Of a DNA stretch of 6,260 nucleotides, positions 1 to 5,943 are shown piece after piece (position 1 is the first letter of the stretch; every line of letters begins with the position of its first letter). The notes under the pieces are model-generated. The model saw nothing but the letters and a program-made list of their open reading frames with translations. It made no database searches and was not told where the DNA came from. The DNA is from CAYUXF01 sp964448755 (GTDB lineage Bacteria; Margulisbacteria; Termititenacia; Termititenacales; CAYUXF01), in contig CAYUXF010000074.1 of the NCBI GenBank assembly GCA_964448755.1, forward strand, positions 1 through 6,260, in the 5' to 3' direction. A program made the translations under genes and the position numbers.

Positions 1-1
1 C

Positions 2-688
2 TCAGGCCGCTTCGCCACTTTTAGCAAAAGTATAATACTGGTCCATCTTACGCAGCGCTATTTTTTCTATTTCTGCCGGACTTAAAACCAACCCTTTTTC
101 CAGCGCCCGCAAACTAATAATTCTTTTGATCTTTTTAAATGTCATCTTCTTTTCTTCAATCAGATCATTTTTTAATTTTAATTTAATTTTTTTTTCTTCG
201 CCCCTTTTGGCTGTCAACAATTTTTCCTGCCGATATTTTTCCAGAACTATTTCTACATTAACATAGCCGTCGTTGACCTGGCGCCAAAGAAAAGAAACCT
301 GATCACTTTCATCAAAATAACGGCTAAAAGCTTTTTGTTCAGCCGCTAAAACAGCTTTAATATTGCCATTAGATTTTCTTTTAATAGAATTGATATTGTC
401 TAATTCCACCATAGAAGCGATCAAATATTTCATCAAAACCAGCTCGGTTTTATCTTTCTTTAAACCATAAGCTCTTTTATCAATATCCACTTTAAAAACA
501 TCAATGGGTGTTGTTAAAAAAGTTTTAGAATTGTGTTCTGAAGAAATAATTTGTGGCGTAGCATCTTTGAGAAATTTTTCAAAGAAAATATTAAATAAAG
601 AGATCAGTTCCCCGCTCAGGTCATTTTTAAAAACACTTGCTTTAAAAATCAGGTCACTGTCTTTATCTAATTCTATTATTCTCAGCAT
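2..688 (-). CDS. Hypothetical Lys-rich protein, 228 aa
   Basis: I do not recognise this protein. It begins MLRIIELDKDSD and ends SGEAA with a TGA at the left window edge. The N-terminal half mixes hydrophobic segments (for example around residues 28-40, LISLFNIFFEKFL) with charged stretches. The C-terminal part, from about residue 150, is very rich in Lys, Glu and Arg and looks mostly helical, so it may bind nucleic acid or a partner protein; that is inference. No signal peptide, membrane segment or cysteine cluster is visible. The ATG is supported by a Shine-Dalgarno sequence (GGAAGGAA just upstream on the minus strand). It is transcribed divergently from prs, with 151 bases between the two starts. 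The ORF is long and has a proper ribosome binding site, so it is very likely real, but the function is unknown. Confidence 0.8.
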   Translation of the reverse strand: MLRIIELDKDSDLIFKASVFKNDLSGELISLFNIFFEKFLKDATPQIISSEHNSKTFLTTPIDVFKVDIDKRAYGLKKDKTELVLMKYLIASMVELDNINSIKRKSNGNIKAVLAAEQKAFSRYFDESDQVSFLWRQVNDGYVNVEIVLEKYRQEKLLTAKRGEEKKIKLKLKNDLIEEKKMTFKKIKRIISLRALEKGLVLSPAEIEKIALRKMDQYYTFAKSGEAA

Positions 689-766
689 AAAATTCCTTCC
701 GCTTACTTATTTTAAAAATTGCCGTTTTTTATCGACCTTTATTTATCGTTAAAAATAAAAAAATAT

Positions 767-795
767 TTCACATTTGGCGCTCTTTTTACTATAAT
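767..795 (+). promoter_or_regulatory. Sigma-70-type promoter of prs
   Basis: TTCACA (767-772) and TATAAT (790-795) are separated by exactly 17 bases, giving 5/6 and 6/6 matches to the vegetative consensus. Transcription would start near 802, leaving a leader of about 38 nt before the ATG at 840. The leader carries AAAGGA at 823-828, an acceptable but slightly distant ribosome binding site. An A/T-rich stretch (about 749-766) just upstream could act as an UP element, and TTTATCG occurs twice, 14 bases apart, at 728-734 and 742-748. The rest of the 689-839 gap holds nothing else I can name. Confidence 0.75.
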
Positions 796-839
796 CAATC
801 CTCTTTATTATATCTTACTCTGAAAGGATACGCTTCATT

Positions 840-1954
840 ATGTATAAAAATCATGGTTCATTAAGAGTTTTCCCTTTATCCTCACACCCGGAAATGGCCA
901 ATAAAATATCTAGTTATCTCCATATAGAGCCAGGTAATATCCAGCTTTCTACCTTTAGCTGTGGCGAGCTCTACACCAGAATAATGGAGAATATCCGCGG
1001 TAACGATGTCTATATTGTCCAGACCACTACTATCAATGTCAATCACGATGTCATGGAATTATTGATCGCGGTCGATTCTATTAAAAGAGCTTCTGCAAAA
1101 TCGGTCAACGTTATTCTGCCGCACTTTCCTTACAGCCGCCAGGATAAAAAATCNNNNNNNNNNNNNNNNNNNNNNNNNNNNNNNNNNNNNNNNNNNNNNN
1201 NNNNNNNNNNNNNNNNNNNNNNNNNNNNNNNNNNNNNNNNNNNNNNNNNNNNNAATCGGTCAACGTTATTCTGCCGCACTTTCCTTACAGCCGCCAGGAT
1301 AAAAAATCCGCTTCGCGCGAACCAATTTCCGCTCGTTTAATTGCCAATTTATTGGAAGCAGCCGGCACCGACCGCGTTATTACCATGGACCTGCACGCTG
1401 ACCAAATTCAGGGTTTTTTTAATATTCCAGTTGACCACTTAACTTCACTGCCATTGTTTGTTAAATATTTTAGAGATGTTATTGGCGAAAAAACCAATGA
1501 CTTTGTTGTTGTTTCACCCGATACCGGCAGAGCTAAAGCGGCCAAAAAGTTTGCCGACAAACTAGGCGTCGATCTGGCTATTATCCATAAAAATCGCCCG
1601 ACACATAATGTTTCAGAAGTAATGCATGTCATCGGCGATGTTGAAAAGAAGTTCTGTATTCTCTATGACGATATTGTCGATACTGGTGGCTCGATCATGA
1701 ACGCCTTTAACGCCTTAATGAAATATGGCGCCCAGGGTGCTTATTTAGCGGCGACCCACCCAGTTTTTTCCGGCCAGGCGGTAGAGAAATTAAACAGCTG
1801 TAATTTTAAAGAAATTGTTGTTATTGATACTATTCCGCTGCCGCCAGAAAGACAGCCCAAAGGTTTAAAAGTCATTGATTCTTCGCAGTTATTTGCCGAA
1901 GTTGTAAAAAGAAACCATGCGAATTCTTCGATCAGCGAGCTCTACGAAATTTAA
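840..1954 (+). CDS. prs: Ribose-phosphate pyrophosphokinase (PRPP synthase), split by an assembly gap
   Basis: Makes PRPP from ribose 5-phosphate and ATP in the cytoplasm, the precursor for purines, pyrimidines, NAD, His and Trp. Left of the gap are the family landmarks FSCGELYTRI (usually FSDGE, so Asp is replaced by Cys), MELLIAVDSIKRASA and YSRQDKK. Right of it are REPISARLIANLLEAAG, the catalytic-His segment TMDLHADQIQGFF, VVVSPDTG, the flexible-loop HKNRP (Lys and last Arg kept) and the PRPP-binding loop DDIVDTGGS. Read literally, the frame breaks: 100 Ns lie between two identical 55-base copies (1099-1153 and 1254-1308). Deleting 155 bases (the Ns plus one copy) gives one continuous 319-residue protein reading ...SRQDKKSASREPISAR..., matching family order and length (about 315). 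The gene is therefore intact, not a pseudogene. It has its own promoter and converges on recR with 5 bases between stop codons. Confidence 0.95.
1099..1308. repeat. 55-bp exact duplication flanking the scaffold gap
   Basis: Bases 1099-1153 and 1254-1308 are identical over 55 positions (aatcggtcaacg... to ...aaaaaatc) and directly border the run of N on each side. Collapsing them restores the prs reading frame exactly. This is what unmerged contig ends sharing one 55-mer look like after scaffolding, so I read it as an assembly artefact and not a biological repeat. Confidence 0.92.
1154..1253. other. Assembly gap (100 N) inside prs
   Basis: One hundred Ns, a typical fixed scaffold placeholder. 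Because the flanks overlap by 55 bases, the true gap length is probably minus 55, so no sequence is likely to be missing here. Confidence 0.95.
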
Positions 1955-1968
1955 AAAAATTAAATTTC
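1946..1968. terminator. Possible AT-rich bidirectional terminator between prs and recR
   Basis: GAAATTTAA (1946-1954) and TTAAATTTC (1960-1968) form a perfect 9-bp inverted repeat around an AAAAA loop. Both convergent genes end inside it with the same codons, GAA ATT TAA (Glu-Ile-stop). The stem has a single G-C pair and no proper U-tract follows on either strand, so termination would be weak. The symmetry may also be partly chance. Confidence 0.3.
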
Positions 1969-2547
1969 TACCCGGCCTTCCAGGGCTTTAGAAACGGTCA
2001 GTTCATCGGCATAGTCAAGATCGCCGCCAATGGGTAGTCCATAAGCAATTCTAGTCATTTTGACATGATAAGGGCGTAACAATTCAGTAATATAGATGAT
2101 CGTTGCCTCACCCTCTACTGTCGGGTTGACCGCAAAAAAGATCTCTTTAAATGAGCCTTTTTTAATTCGCTCTTTTAATTCTGCTATTTTTAAAACCTCC
2201 GGCGTAATGCCATCAATAGGCGAGATCACTCCGCCTAAAACATGATAAACACCTTTGAATTTGCCGGTCTTTTCAATAGCCAGCAAATCTTCAGGGTCAG
2301 CCACGACACAAAGCAGGTTTTTATCGCGAGTATTATCACAACAGATACTACAGGGATCATCGACAGTTAAATTGTAACAAATCGCACAATTTTTGATCTG
2401 GCGCTTAACATTTTGCAGGGCTTCTACAAATGAATTGACCCAGCTTTCTGGCTGTGAAAGAACAAAAAGCGCCAGCCGTTGAGCGGACCTGGCGCCAATA
2501 GACGGCATCTTTTTAAAATGCCTGATCAATTCGTCTAAAGGATTCAC
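1960..2547 (-). CDS. recR: Recombination mediator RecR
   Basis: RecR works with RecO and RecF to load RecA on gapped or broken DNA in the cytoplasm. The 195-residue product has the standard length and order: helix-hairpin-helix region (MPSIGARSAQRLA, residues 14-26), a four-Cys zinc finger (C54, C57, C66, C69), a Toprim domain beginning LLCVVADPEDLLAIE (about 78-92) with YHVLGGVISPIDGI (101-114), and the C-terminal signature GLPIGGDLDYADE (170-182). The start is GTG at 2545-2547. An in-frame stop lies immediately before it, so no longer form exists, and the N-terminus MNPLDELIRHFKKMP fits the family. No good Shine-Dalgarno is visible. The GTG lies 3 bases after the ybaB stop, so translation is probably coupled to ybaB. 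ybaB-recR is a widespread pair, often preceded by dnaX, which is not adjacent here. Confidence 0.97.
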   Translation of the reverse strand: MNPLDELIRHFKKMPSIGARSAQRLALFVLSQPESWVNSFVEALQNVKRQIKNCAICYNLTVDDPCSICCDNTRDKNLLCVVADPEDLLAIEKTGKFKGVYHVLGGVISPIDGITPEVLKIAELKERIKKGSFKEIFFAVNPTVEGEATIIYITELLRPYHVKMTRIAYGLPIGGDLDYADELTVSKALEGRVEI

Positions 2548-2550
2548 TTA

Positions 2551-2856
2551 TTAAAGTCCGGGGATATTTAAGCCACCGGTCACACCGGAAAGCTGTTTTC
2601 TGGCCTCTTCTGAAGCATTCTTTAAGGCGGCGTCAACAGCCTCAAAAACCGCTTTTTCCAGTCTTTTTTTATCGCCAACTAATTCATCGGCGATCTCTAT
2701 TTTATTGAGGACCATTTTACCGGTAATTTCAGCTTTAACAGCACCATCTTTTGATGCACCTGTCAGGATAGTTTTTTTTAATTCTTTTTCTACAGCCCCC
2801 ATTTTAGATTTCATTTCTGTTACCTGTTTCATTAATTTTCCCATGTCTCCGAACAT
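2551..2856 (-). CDS. ybaB: YbaB/EbfC family nucleoid-associated protein
   Basis: A small DNA-binding protein, a dimer in characterised members, that coats the nucleoid and is commonly co-transcribed with recR. The 101-residue product has the family layout: an N-terminal amphipathic helix MFGDMGKLMKQVTEMKSKM, a central beta segment (GAVKAEITGKMVLNKIEIADE), a second helix (KKRLEKAVFEAVDAALKNASEEARKQL) and a Gly-rich tail ending GGLNIPGL. The ATG at 2854-2856 has a strong Shine-Dalgarno (AGGGAGG) a few bases upstream. It lies first in a two-gene unit with recR, 3 bases apart, behind a recognisable promoter. Nothing is unusual in the protein itself. Confidence 0.95.
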   Translation of the reverse strand: MFGDMGKLMKQVTEMKSKMGAVEKELKKTILTGASKDGAVKAEITGKMVLNKIEIADELVGDKKRLEKAVFEAVDAALKNASEEARKQLSGVTGGLNIPGL

Positions 2857-2887
2857 CTTAAACCTCCCTGAATAATATTTAAAAGTT

Positions 2888-2916
2888 ATTCTATTATCTG
2901 TGCGCTTTTATTGCAA
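2888..2916 (-). promoter_or_regulatory. Predicted promoter of ybaB-recR
   Basis: On the minus strand TTGCAA (2916-2911, -35, 4/6 match) is followed after 17 bases by TAGAAT (2893-2888, -10, 5/6 match). Transcription would begin around 2881, about 25 nt before the ybaB ATG, with the Shine-Dalgarno inside that leader. Confidence 0.55.
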
Positions 2917-2922
2917 TAAAAG
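2905..2922. promoter_or_regulatory. Perfect 18-bp palindrome over the ybaB -35 element
   Basis: CTTTTATTGCAATAAAAG reads the same on both strands with no central loop. It starts 4 bases after the stop of the upstream gene and its centre contains the predicted -35 TTGCAA. The lack of a loop and the promoter overlap suit a dimeric regulator's operator. A weak AT-rich terminator for the upstream gene is the alternative. Confidence 0.4.
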
Positions 2923-2926
2923 AAGC

Positions 2927-3156
2927 TCACCAGATCTCAATAATTAAAGGAATTTCAGTGATCTCGGCCGGACAATAACTAACATTGTCGGCAGAATATC
3001 CTTGGCCTTTTTTTCTTAATATGACGGTATAAATATATTGACCGCGCGGCAGTTCTCGCCGTGCCTTTAAGTTGACCGTTAAATTCTTTTTCTGTAAAGC
3101 GGCCAAGGTCAGCTCTTCATTTATCAAGTCAGCCAGCGCTACACGCACGGCCGGGA
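2927..3156 (-). CDS. C-terminal fragment of an unrecognised beta-rich protein (5' end in gap)
   Basis: Seventy-five residues are readable, from PAVRVALADLINEELT to the end PLIIEIW, stop TGA at 2927-2929. The frame is open to the edge of the N run, so the GTG at 3146-3148 is not a convincing start: no ribosome binding site is seen there and coding-like sequence continues before it. The alternating hydrophobic pattern with LPRGQYIYTVILRKKG and a final beta-like PAEITEIPLIIEI resembles the last strands of an Ig-like or similar beta-sandwich domain, perhaps of an exported protein. That is inference from pattern only. It follows the YqeG-like gene on the same strand and probably belongs to the same transcript. 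The function is unknown. Confidence 0.65.
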
Positions 3157-3256
3157 NNNNNNNNNNNNNNNNNNNNNNNNNNNNNNNNNNNNNNNNNNNN
3201 NNNNNNNNNNNNNNNNNNNNNNNNNNNNNNNNNNNNNNNNNNNNNNNNNNNNNNNN
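3157..3256. other. Assembly gap (100 N) between the HAD gene and the next fragment
   Basis: One hundred Ns. Unlike the gap in prs, the two flanks share no duplicated sequence, so real sequence of unknown length is missing. It holds the end of the YqeG-like gene and the beginning of the downstream gene, and possibly more. Confidence 0.95.
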
Positions 3257-3735
3257 GCCCGCTTAAAAAGACCGGCAGCTGACAATTTTAAACTATCACA
3301 GCGCCTGATCAATATCGTATAAAGGTCGAGTAAATTGCCCGGCAAAATATCAAAAAACAACTGATCGCCGATCAGCGCAACTTCGCTCCTTTTTAAGCTG
3401 AGCTCCTTTTCAATGATCCGCTGTAAAATACCGGTATAGGGCTTACAAACAAAGTAATAGGTATCTATTTTAAGATTTTCGGCAATGTTCTGGACCCGGC
3501 GTTTAAAAAGATCATTAACAATAAACAATGGATAAAACCCCTGTTCTTTTAAGGAACTAAACCAATTAACCACCGGAACAGAGGGCTGATATTCGTCGGG
3601 AGGCAGGAGCGTATTATCAAGATCGAACAACAGCGCTTTAATACCCCGCTCACGCAAAGCGTTAAGATCTATGGCGGTAACCTTTTCCAGATATTCATCT
3701 GGTTTAAAGGCTGTATTAAAAAAGAGCTTTAACAT
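3257..3735 (-). CDS. yqeG: YqeG-family HAD phosphatase, 3' end lost in gap
   Basis: 159 residues are readable before the gap. The start MLKLFFNTAFKPDEYLEKV, then HAD motif I LLFDLDNTLLP (Asp38, Asp40), motif III Lys in CKPYTG (Lys98) and motif IV LIGDQLFFDILPGN (Asp124, Asp129) follow the YqeG layout. YqeG proteins are predicted HAD subfamily IIIA phosphatases of about 170 residues, so only some 10-20 residues should be missing. Two positions differ from the usual pattern: motif II, normally VSNN, reads VNDL (Ser replaced by Asn74), and the Thr of GDQLxTD is Phe. Both nucleophile Asp residues remain, so activity is plausible but may be altered. The gene follows the CofG-like gene by 26 bases and has no clear Shine-Dalgarno. 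The substrate is not evident from the sequence. Confidence 0.85.
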
Positions 3736-3761
3736 AGTTTTTTATTTTTGATAAAGACCTA

Positions 3762-4745
3762 TTACTCAGTCTCTTTTAAAAGCGCTCTGTATTTATCTAA
3801 AACCTGCGAACATTTTCTAGAATACCAATCTTTAATAATATATTTAGAAAAAATCGGCAGACGGTGCTGCAGGCCAAGCTTTTTAGTTTTTAGTTTCTGT
3901 TCCAGATCCTTTAACATTTTCTTATGGTCCTGACCACTCTCTTTTTCTTCATCTATATCTAAACGGCCAATATCGCGCACGCCCATGTTAATATAAGTTA
4001 AAATATCTTTGGCGTTCCTGGCATAAGGAACAGTTACTACAACATCTTCTGGTAAAATTTTTAAAGCCATTTCAATTATTTTTTGCATTTCATCTTTAGT
4101 GGTTGACGGCAAACCTTTAAAATAAGGGTTATCGGCAACATCAATATTTTGCAAAATCACATTTTGAATATTGCCATTCTCCAGATGAATGTCTCTAATC
4201 AATTCCAGCGCTTCTTTTTTAGCCTTTAAAGGATCGCCCAGACCAATAATAATACCTGTGGTTACCGGCAGTTTAACTTCCGCCGCGTGCCGGATCATTT
4301 CCAGACGCGATTCAATTGACCGATTAGGATAATATTTAGCCCGGATTTTTTCATCAACGGTATCTATCATTGTCGTAATAGAAACAATAATTTTTTGCAA
4401 AAAAGCAATTTCTCTTTTATTTAAATAACCGACATTAACTGACGGCAAAAGTCCCTCTAAAAAAACCAGCTCTGCCACAGTATAAATATATTCCATAAAA
4501 GAGGTAAACCCCCATTGATCTAAACGGGCACGCACTGCGGCAAAATTATCGGGACGTTCACCAGAGAGCAGATAAGCTTCTTTTACACCTTTTGGTTTAG
4601 ATTTTTGACTGCGCTGAATAGCTGAATAAGGAACTGCTAACTCTGCAATACTTTGGTCTAAAACATTATGCTCTTTATGGGTGCTGCAAATATTGCTAAT
4701 TTTAACTGTCATTGAACGCGAATAAGTGACGATGTTTTTATCCAT
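3762..4745 (-). CDS. CofG-like radical SAM homologue lacking the FeS-cluster cysteines
   Basis: 327 residues, collinear with CofG, the FO (deazaflavin) synthase subunit of coenzyme F420 synthesis: TYSRSMTVKISNIC (7-20), LSGERPDNF (60-68, the SAM-contacting GE-type motif), EGLLPSVNVGYL (97-108), LPVTTGIIIGLGDP (159-172), GNIQNVILQNI (191-201), ILPEDVVVTVP (230-240) and RLPIFSKYI near the end. Where CofG has CxxxCxxC, this protein has C20-S-T-H-K-E-H-N, so only the first Cys remains. The entire protein has two cysteines (20 and 312), so a three-Cys [4Fe-4S] cluster is impossible. The CofG DDWGGISPVT segment is also changed, to RDIGRLDIDEE (257-267). The frame is clean and a strong ribosome binding site (GAGGAG) precedes the ATG, so it is a maintained gene: a pseudoenzyme or one with new chemistry. 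It lies between a tail-anchored protein gene and yqeG on one strand. Confidence 0.85.
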   Translation of the reverse strand: MDKNIVTYSRSMTVKISNICSTHKEHNVLDQSIAELAVPYSAIQRSQKSKPKGVKEAYLLSGERPDNFAAVRARLDQWGFTSFMEYIYTVAELVFLEGLLPSVNVGYLNKREIAFLQKIIVSITTMIDTVDEKIRAKYYPNRSIESRLEMIRHAAEVKLPVTTGIIIGLGDPLKAKKEALELIRDIHLENGNIQNVILQNIDVADNPYFKGLPSTTKDEMQKIIEMALKILPEDVVVTVPYARNAKDILTYINMGVRDIGRLDIDEEKESGQDHKKMLKDLEQKLKTKKLGLQHRLPIFSKYIIKDWYSRKCSQVLDKYRALLKETE

Positions 4746-4785
4746 TTAAATCTTTTCTCCTCTAATAAAAATATAATAGGTAATT

Positions 4786-5139
4786 TTATCTTGCTAACTT
4801 TCTTAAGATGCGGAATAACATACAAAAAGAGGCAAAAACTAAAGCAAAAACCGCCGCCCCTTTTTTGTCTAAAACCGTTTTAACATCACCTTCAATGTTA
4901 TCGGCAATAACCACTAAAGATTTAAGATCATTAGTTTTTAAATTTCTAGTCCGCACCAGCGCGTTTCCGCAATTTTCCTGTGTAACATTGACCGCTTTTA
5001 AATAACCGACACCAGATTTTTTAAGATCGACCTTGCCGGCGTTAAGTGATTTTATTCCCACTTTTTCCGCAGTAATATTTTCAGCAAAAACATTTTCCAA
5101 TGCTTCGTTCTGTAACTTGAGATCTTTTTTTTCAGCCAT
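4786..5139 (-). CDS. Small tail-anchored protein with beta-repeat-like N-terminal domain, 117 aa
   Basis: I know no named family for it. Residues about 18-90 show short repeating units with small or hydrophobic residues roughly every five to seven positions (NITAEKVGIK, SLNAGKVDLK, KSGVGYLKAV, NVTQENCGNA), as in bactofilin- or pentapeptide-like beta-helices. Residues 94-109 (GAAVFALVFASFCMLF) form a single membrane segment followed by RILRKLAR, so it is predicted to be anchored by its C-terminus with the repeat domain in the cytoplasm. The start chosen is the ATG at 5137-5139, preceded by GGGAG at a proper distance. An in-frame ATG at 5181 would add 14 residues, but it lies one base from the predicted -10 and would precede the transcript start. 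It is first in a probable operon with the CofG-like and yqeG genes (40 bases to the next start). Confidence 0.75.
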   Translation of the reverse strand: MAEKKDLKLQNEALENVFAENITAEKVGIKSLNAGKVDLKKSGVGYLKAVNVTQENCGNALVRTRNLKTNDLKSLVVIADNIEGDVKTVLDKKGAAVFALVFASFCMLFRILRKLAR

Positions 5140-5181
5140 TGTCTGCTCCCATCGTTTGAATTTTTCACAAAAAAGAGGCAA

Positions 5182-5211
5182 ATATTAACATGGAAATTGG
5201 TTAGTTGTCAA
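5182..5211 (-). promoter_or_regulatory. Promoter of the tail-anchored protein / CofG-like / yqeG cluster
   Basis: On the minus strand a perfect -35 TTGACA (5211-5206) is followed by an 18-base spacer and TAATAT (5187-5182, 4/6 match). Transcription would begin near 5175, leaving a leader of about 36 nt to the ATG at 5139. The promoter lies between the lexA stop and this gene, so the cluster can be expressed independently of lexA. The A-rich tract just upstream of TTGACA could act as an UP element. Confidence 0.6.
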
Positions 5212-5240
5212 TTTTTTTGTTTATTTTTAGCTTAAATAAG

Positions 5241-5876
5241 CTATTTATTAAGCCTAAATAAAGCACGCATTTTGCCAAGAACAGCGACATTTTTGCCGTC
5301 ACTGGCCTTGATAAAGATCGGTCTCATTGCCGGGTTAGAAGGGAGTAATTCTATTTCCTGAGGACGTTTAACAATTCGCTTTAAAGTAACTTCATCATCA
5401 ACTAGCACAGCAAAAATATCTGCGGCGTTATAATTTTCGCCTTTTTCAATTACCACATAGTCGCCATCTAATATACCGTCGCCGAGCATTGAGTCGCCTT
5501 TTACTCTTAAAGCAAACAGCGTACCGCCGGTGCCGATCAAACTGCGGTCAATTTTAAAAGTATCTTCAATATTTTCTTCTGCCAACAGCGGCAAACCCGC
5601 CGCAATATTACCCAGCAAAGGAAGCGCAATAACACTGCTATCTTCTTTATGTTCGCTTGCAGAAAAACCAACTATTTCAATAGCCCGTGAGAGATCTTTA
5701 TTCCGTTTGATATAACCTTTTTTTTCCAGCGCGACCAGATGATCGTTAACACCGTTAGTCGATTTGATGCCAAAAAAATCACCTATCTCGCGGAGTGTTG
5801 GCGGAAAACCTTTTTCTTGTAAGGATTCTTTAATATAACTCAGGATAGCTTCCTGTCTGGCTGTTAGGTCTTTCAT
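5241..5876 (-). CDS. lexA: SOS repressor LexA
   Basis: Represses DNA-damage genes and cleaves itself when stimulated by RecA filaments. The 211-residue product is complete: winged-helix DNA-binding domain with MKDLTARQEAILSYI, GFPPTLREIGDFFGIKS and HLVALEKKGYI (residues 1-56), linker, Ala93-Gly94 cleavage bond in GNIAAGLPLLAE, catalytic Ser129 in VKGDSM and catalytic Lys166 in EVTLKRI. Length and motif spacing are normal. The ATG at 5874-5876 gives the family N-terminus, yet has no Shine-Dalgarno: the preceding bases are TATAATTTTTTT. The -10 ends 6 bases before the ATG, so the transcript probably starts at or next to the start codon. An imperfect dyad just upstream may be its own operator. 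The next gene on the same strand has a separate promoter. Confidence 0.97.
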   Translation of the reverse strand: MKDLTARQEAILSYIKESLQEKGFPPTLREIGDFFGIKSTNGVNDHLVALEKKGYIKRNKDLSRAIEIVGFSASEHKEDSSVIALPLLGNIAAGLPLLAEENIEDTFKIDRSLIGTGGTLFALRVKGDSMLGDGILDGDYVVIEKGENYNAADIFAVLVDDEVTLKRIVKRPQEIELLPSNPAMRPIFIKASDGKNVAVLGKMRALFRLNK

Positions 5877-5882
5877 AAAAAA

Positions 5883-5891
5883 ATTATAACA
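5883..5891 (-). promoter_or_regulatory. Extended -10 element of lexA, predicting a leaderless mRNA
   Basis: TGTTATAAT on the minus strand is a perfect extended -10 (TGnTATAAT, hexamer at 5888-5883). There is no good -35 at 16-18 bases, as often seen with extended -10 promoters. The lexA ATG begins at 5876, six bases after the hexamer, where transcription would be expected to start. Confidence 0.6.
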
Positions 5892-5896
5892 CAGTT

Positions 5897-5914
5897 ACTG
5901 AATATTTGTTTAGT
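5897..5914. promoter_or_regulatory. Candidate LexA operator upstream of lexA
   Basis: ACTAAACAAATATTCAGT (minus strand) is an imperfect dyad: half-sites ACTAAACAA and ACTGAATAT match at 6 of 9 positions. It lies 8 bases upstream of the -10 hexamer, across the spacer and -35 region, where an autorepressor should bind. It does not match the GAACN4GTTC or CTGTN8ACAG boxes, so assignment rests on position and symmetry only. Confidence 0.4.
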
Positions 5915-5943
5915 CTTATTTTTATAAAATTAACGAAATACAG

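Noticed and set aside
504..752. 82-codon plus-strand ORF
   Set aside because: Shadow of the better supported minus-strand gene at 2-688, with no promoter or ribosome binding site.
840..1954. prs as a frameshifted pseudogene or two genes
   Set aside because: The break coincides exactly with Ns flanked by a duplicated 55-mer, and collapsing it restores an intact enzyme.
3139..3156. C-terminal residues SRPCV joined to the HAD protein across the gap
   Set aside because: They depend on the 100-N placeholder being the true gap length. The same bases are better read in another frame as part of the downstream gene.
5140..5181. Longer form of the tail-anchored protein starting at an ATG at 5179-5181
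   Set aside because: The predicted -10 ends at 5182, so this ATG would lie upstream of the transcript start. The ATG at 5137-5139 has a proper Shine-Dalgarno.
5230..5253. Inverted repeat GCTTAA...TTAAGC at the lexA stop as an intrinsic terminator
   Set aside because: The stem is AT-rich with a bulge, and the bases that follow on the minus strand are A-rich, not U-rich.
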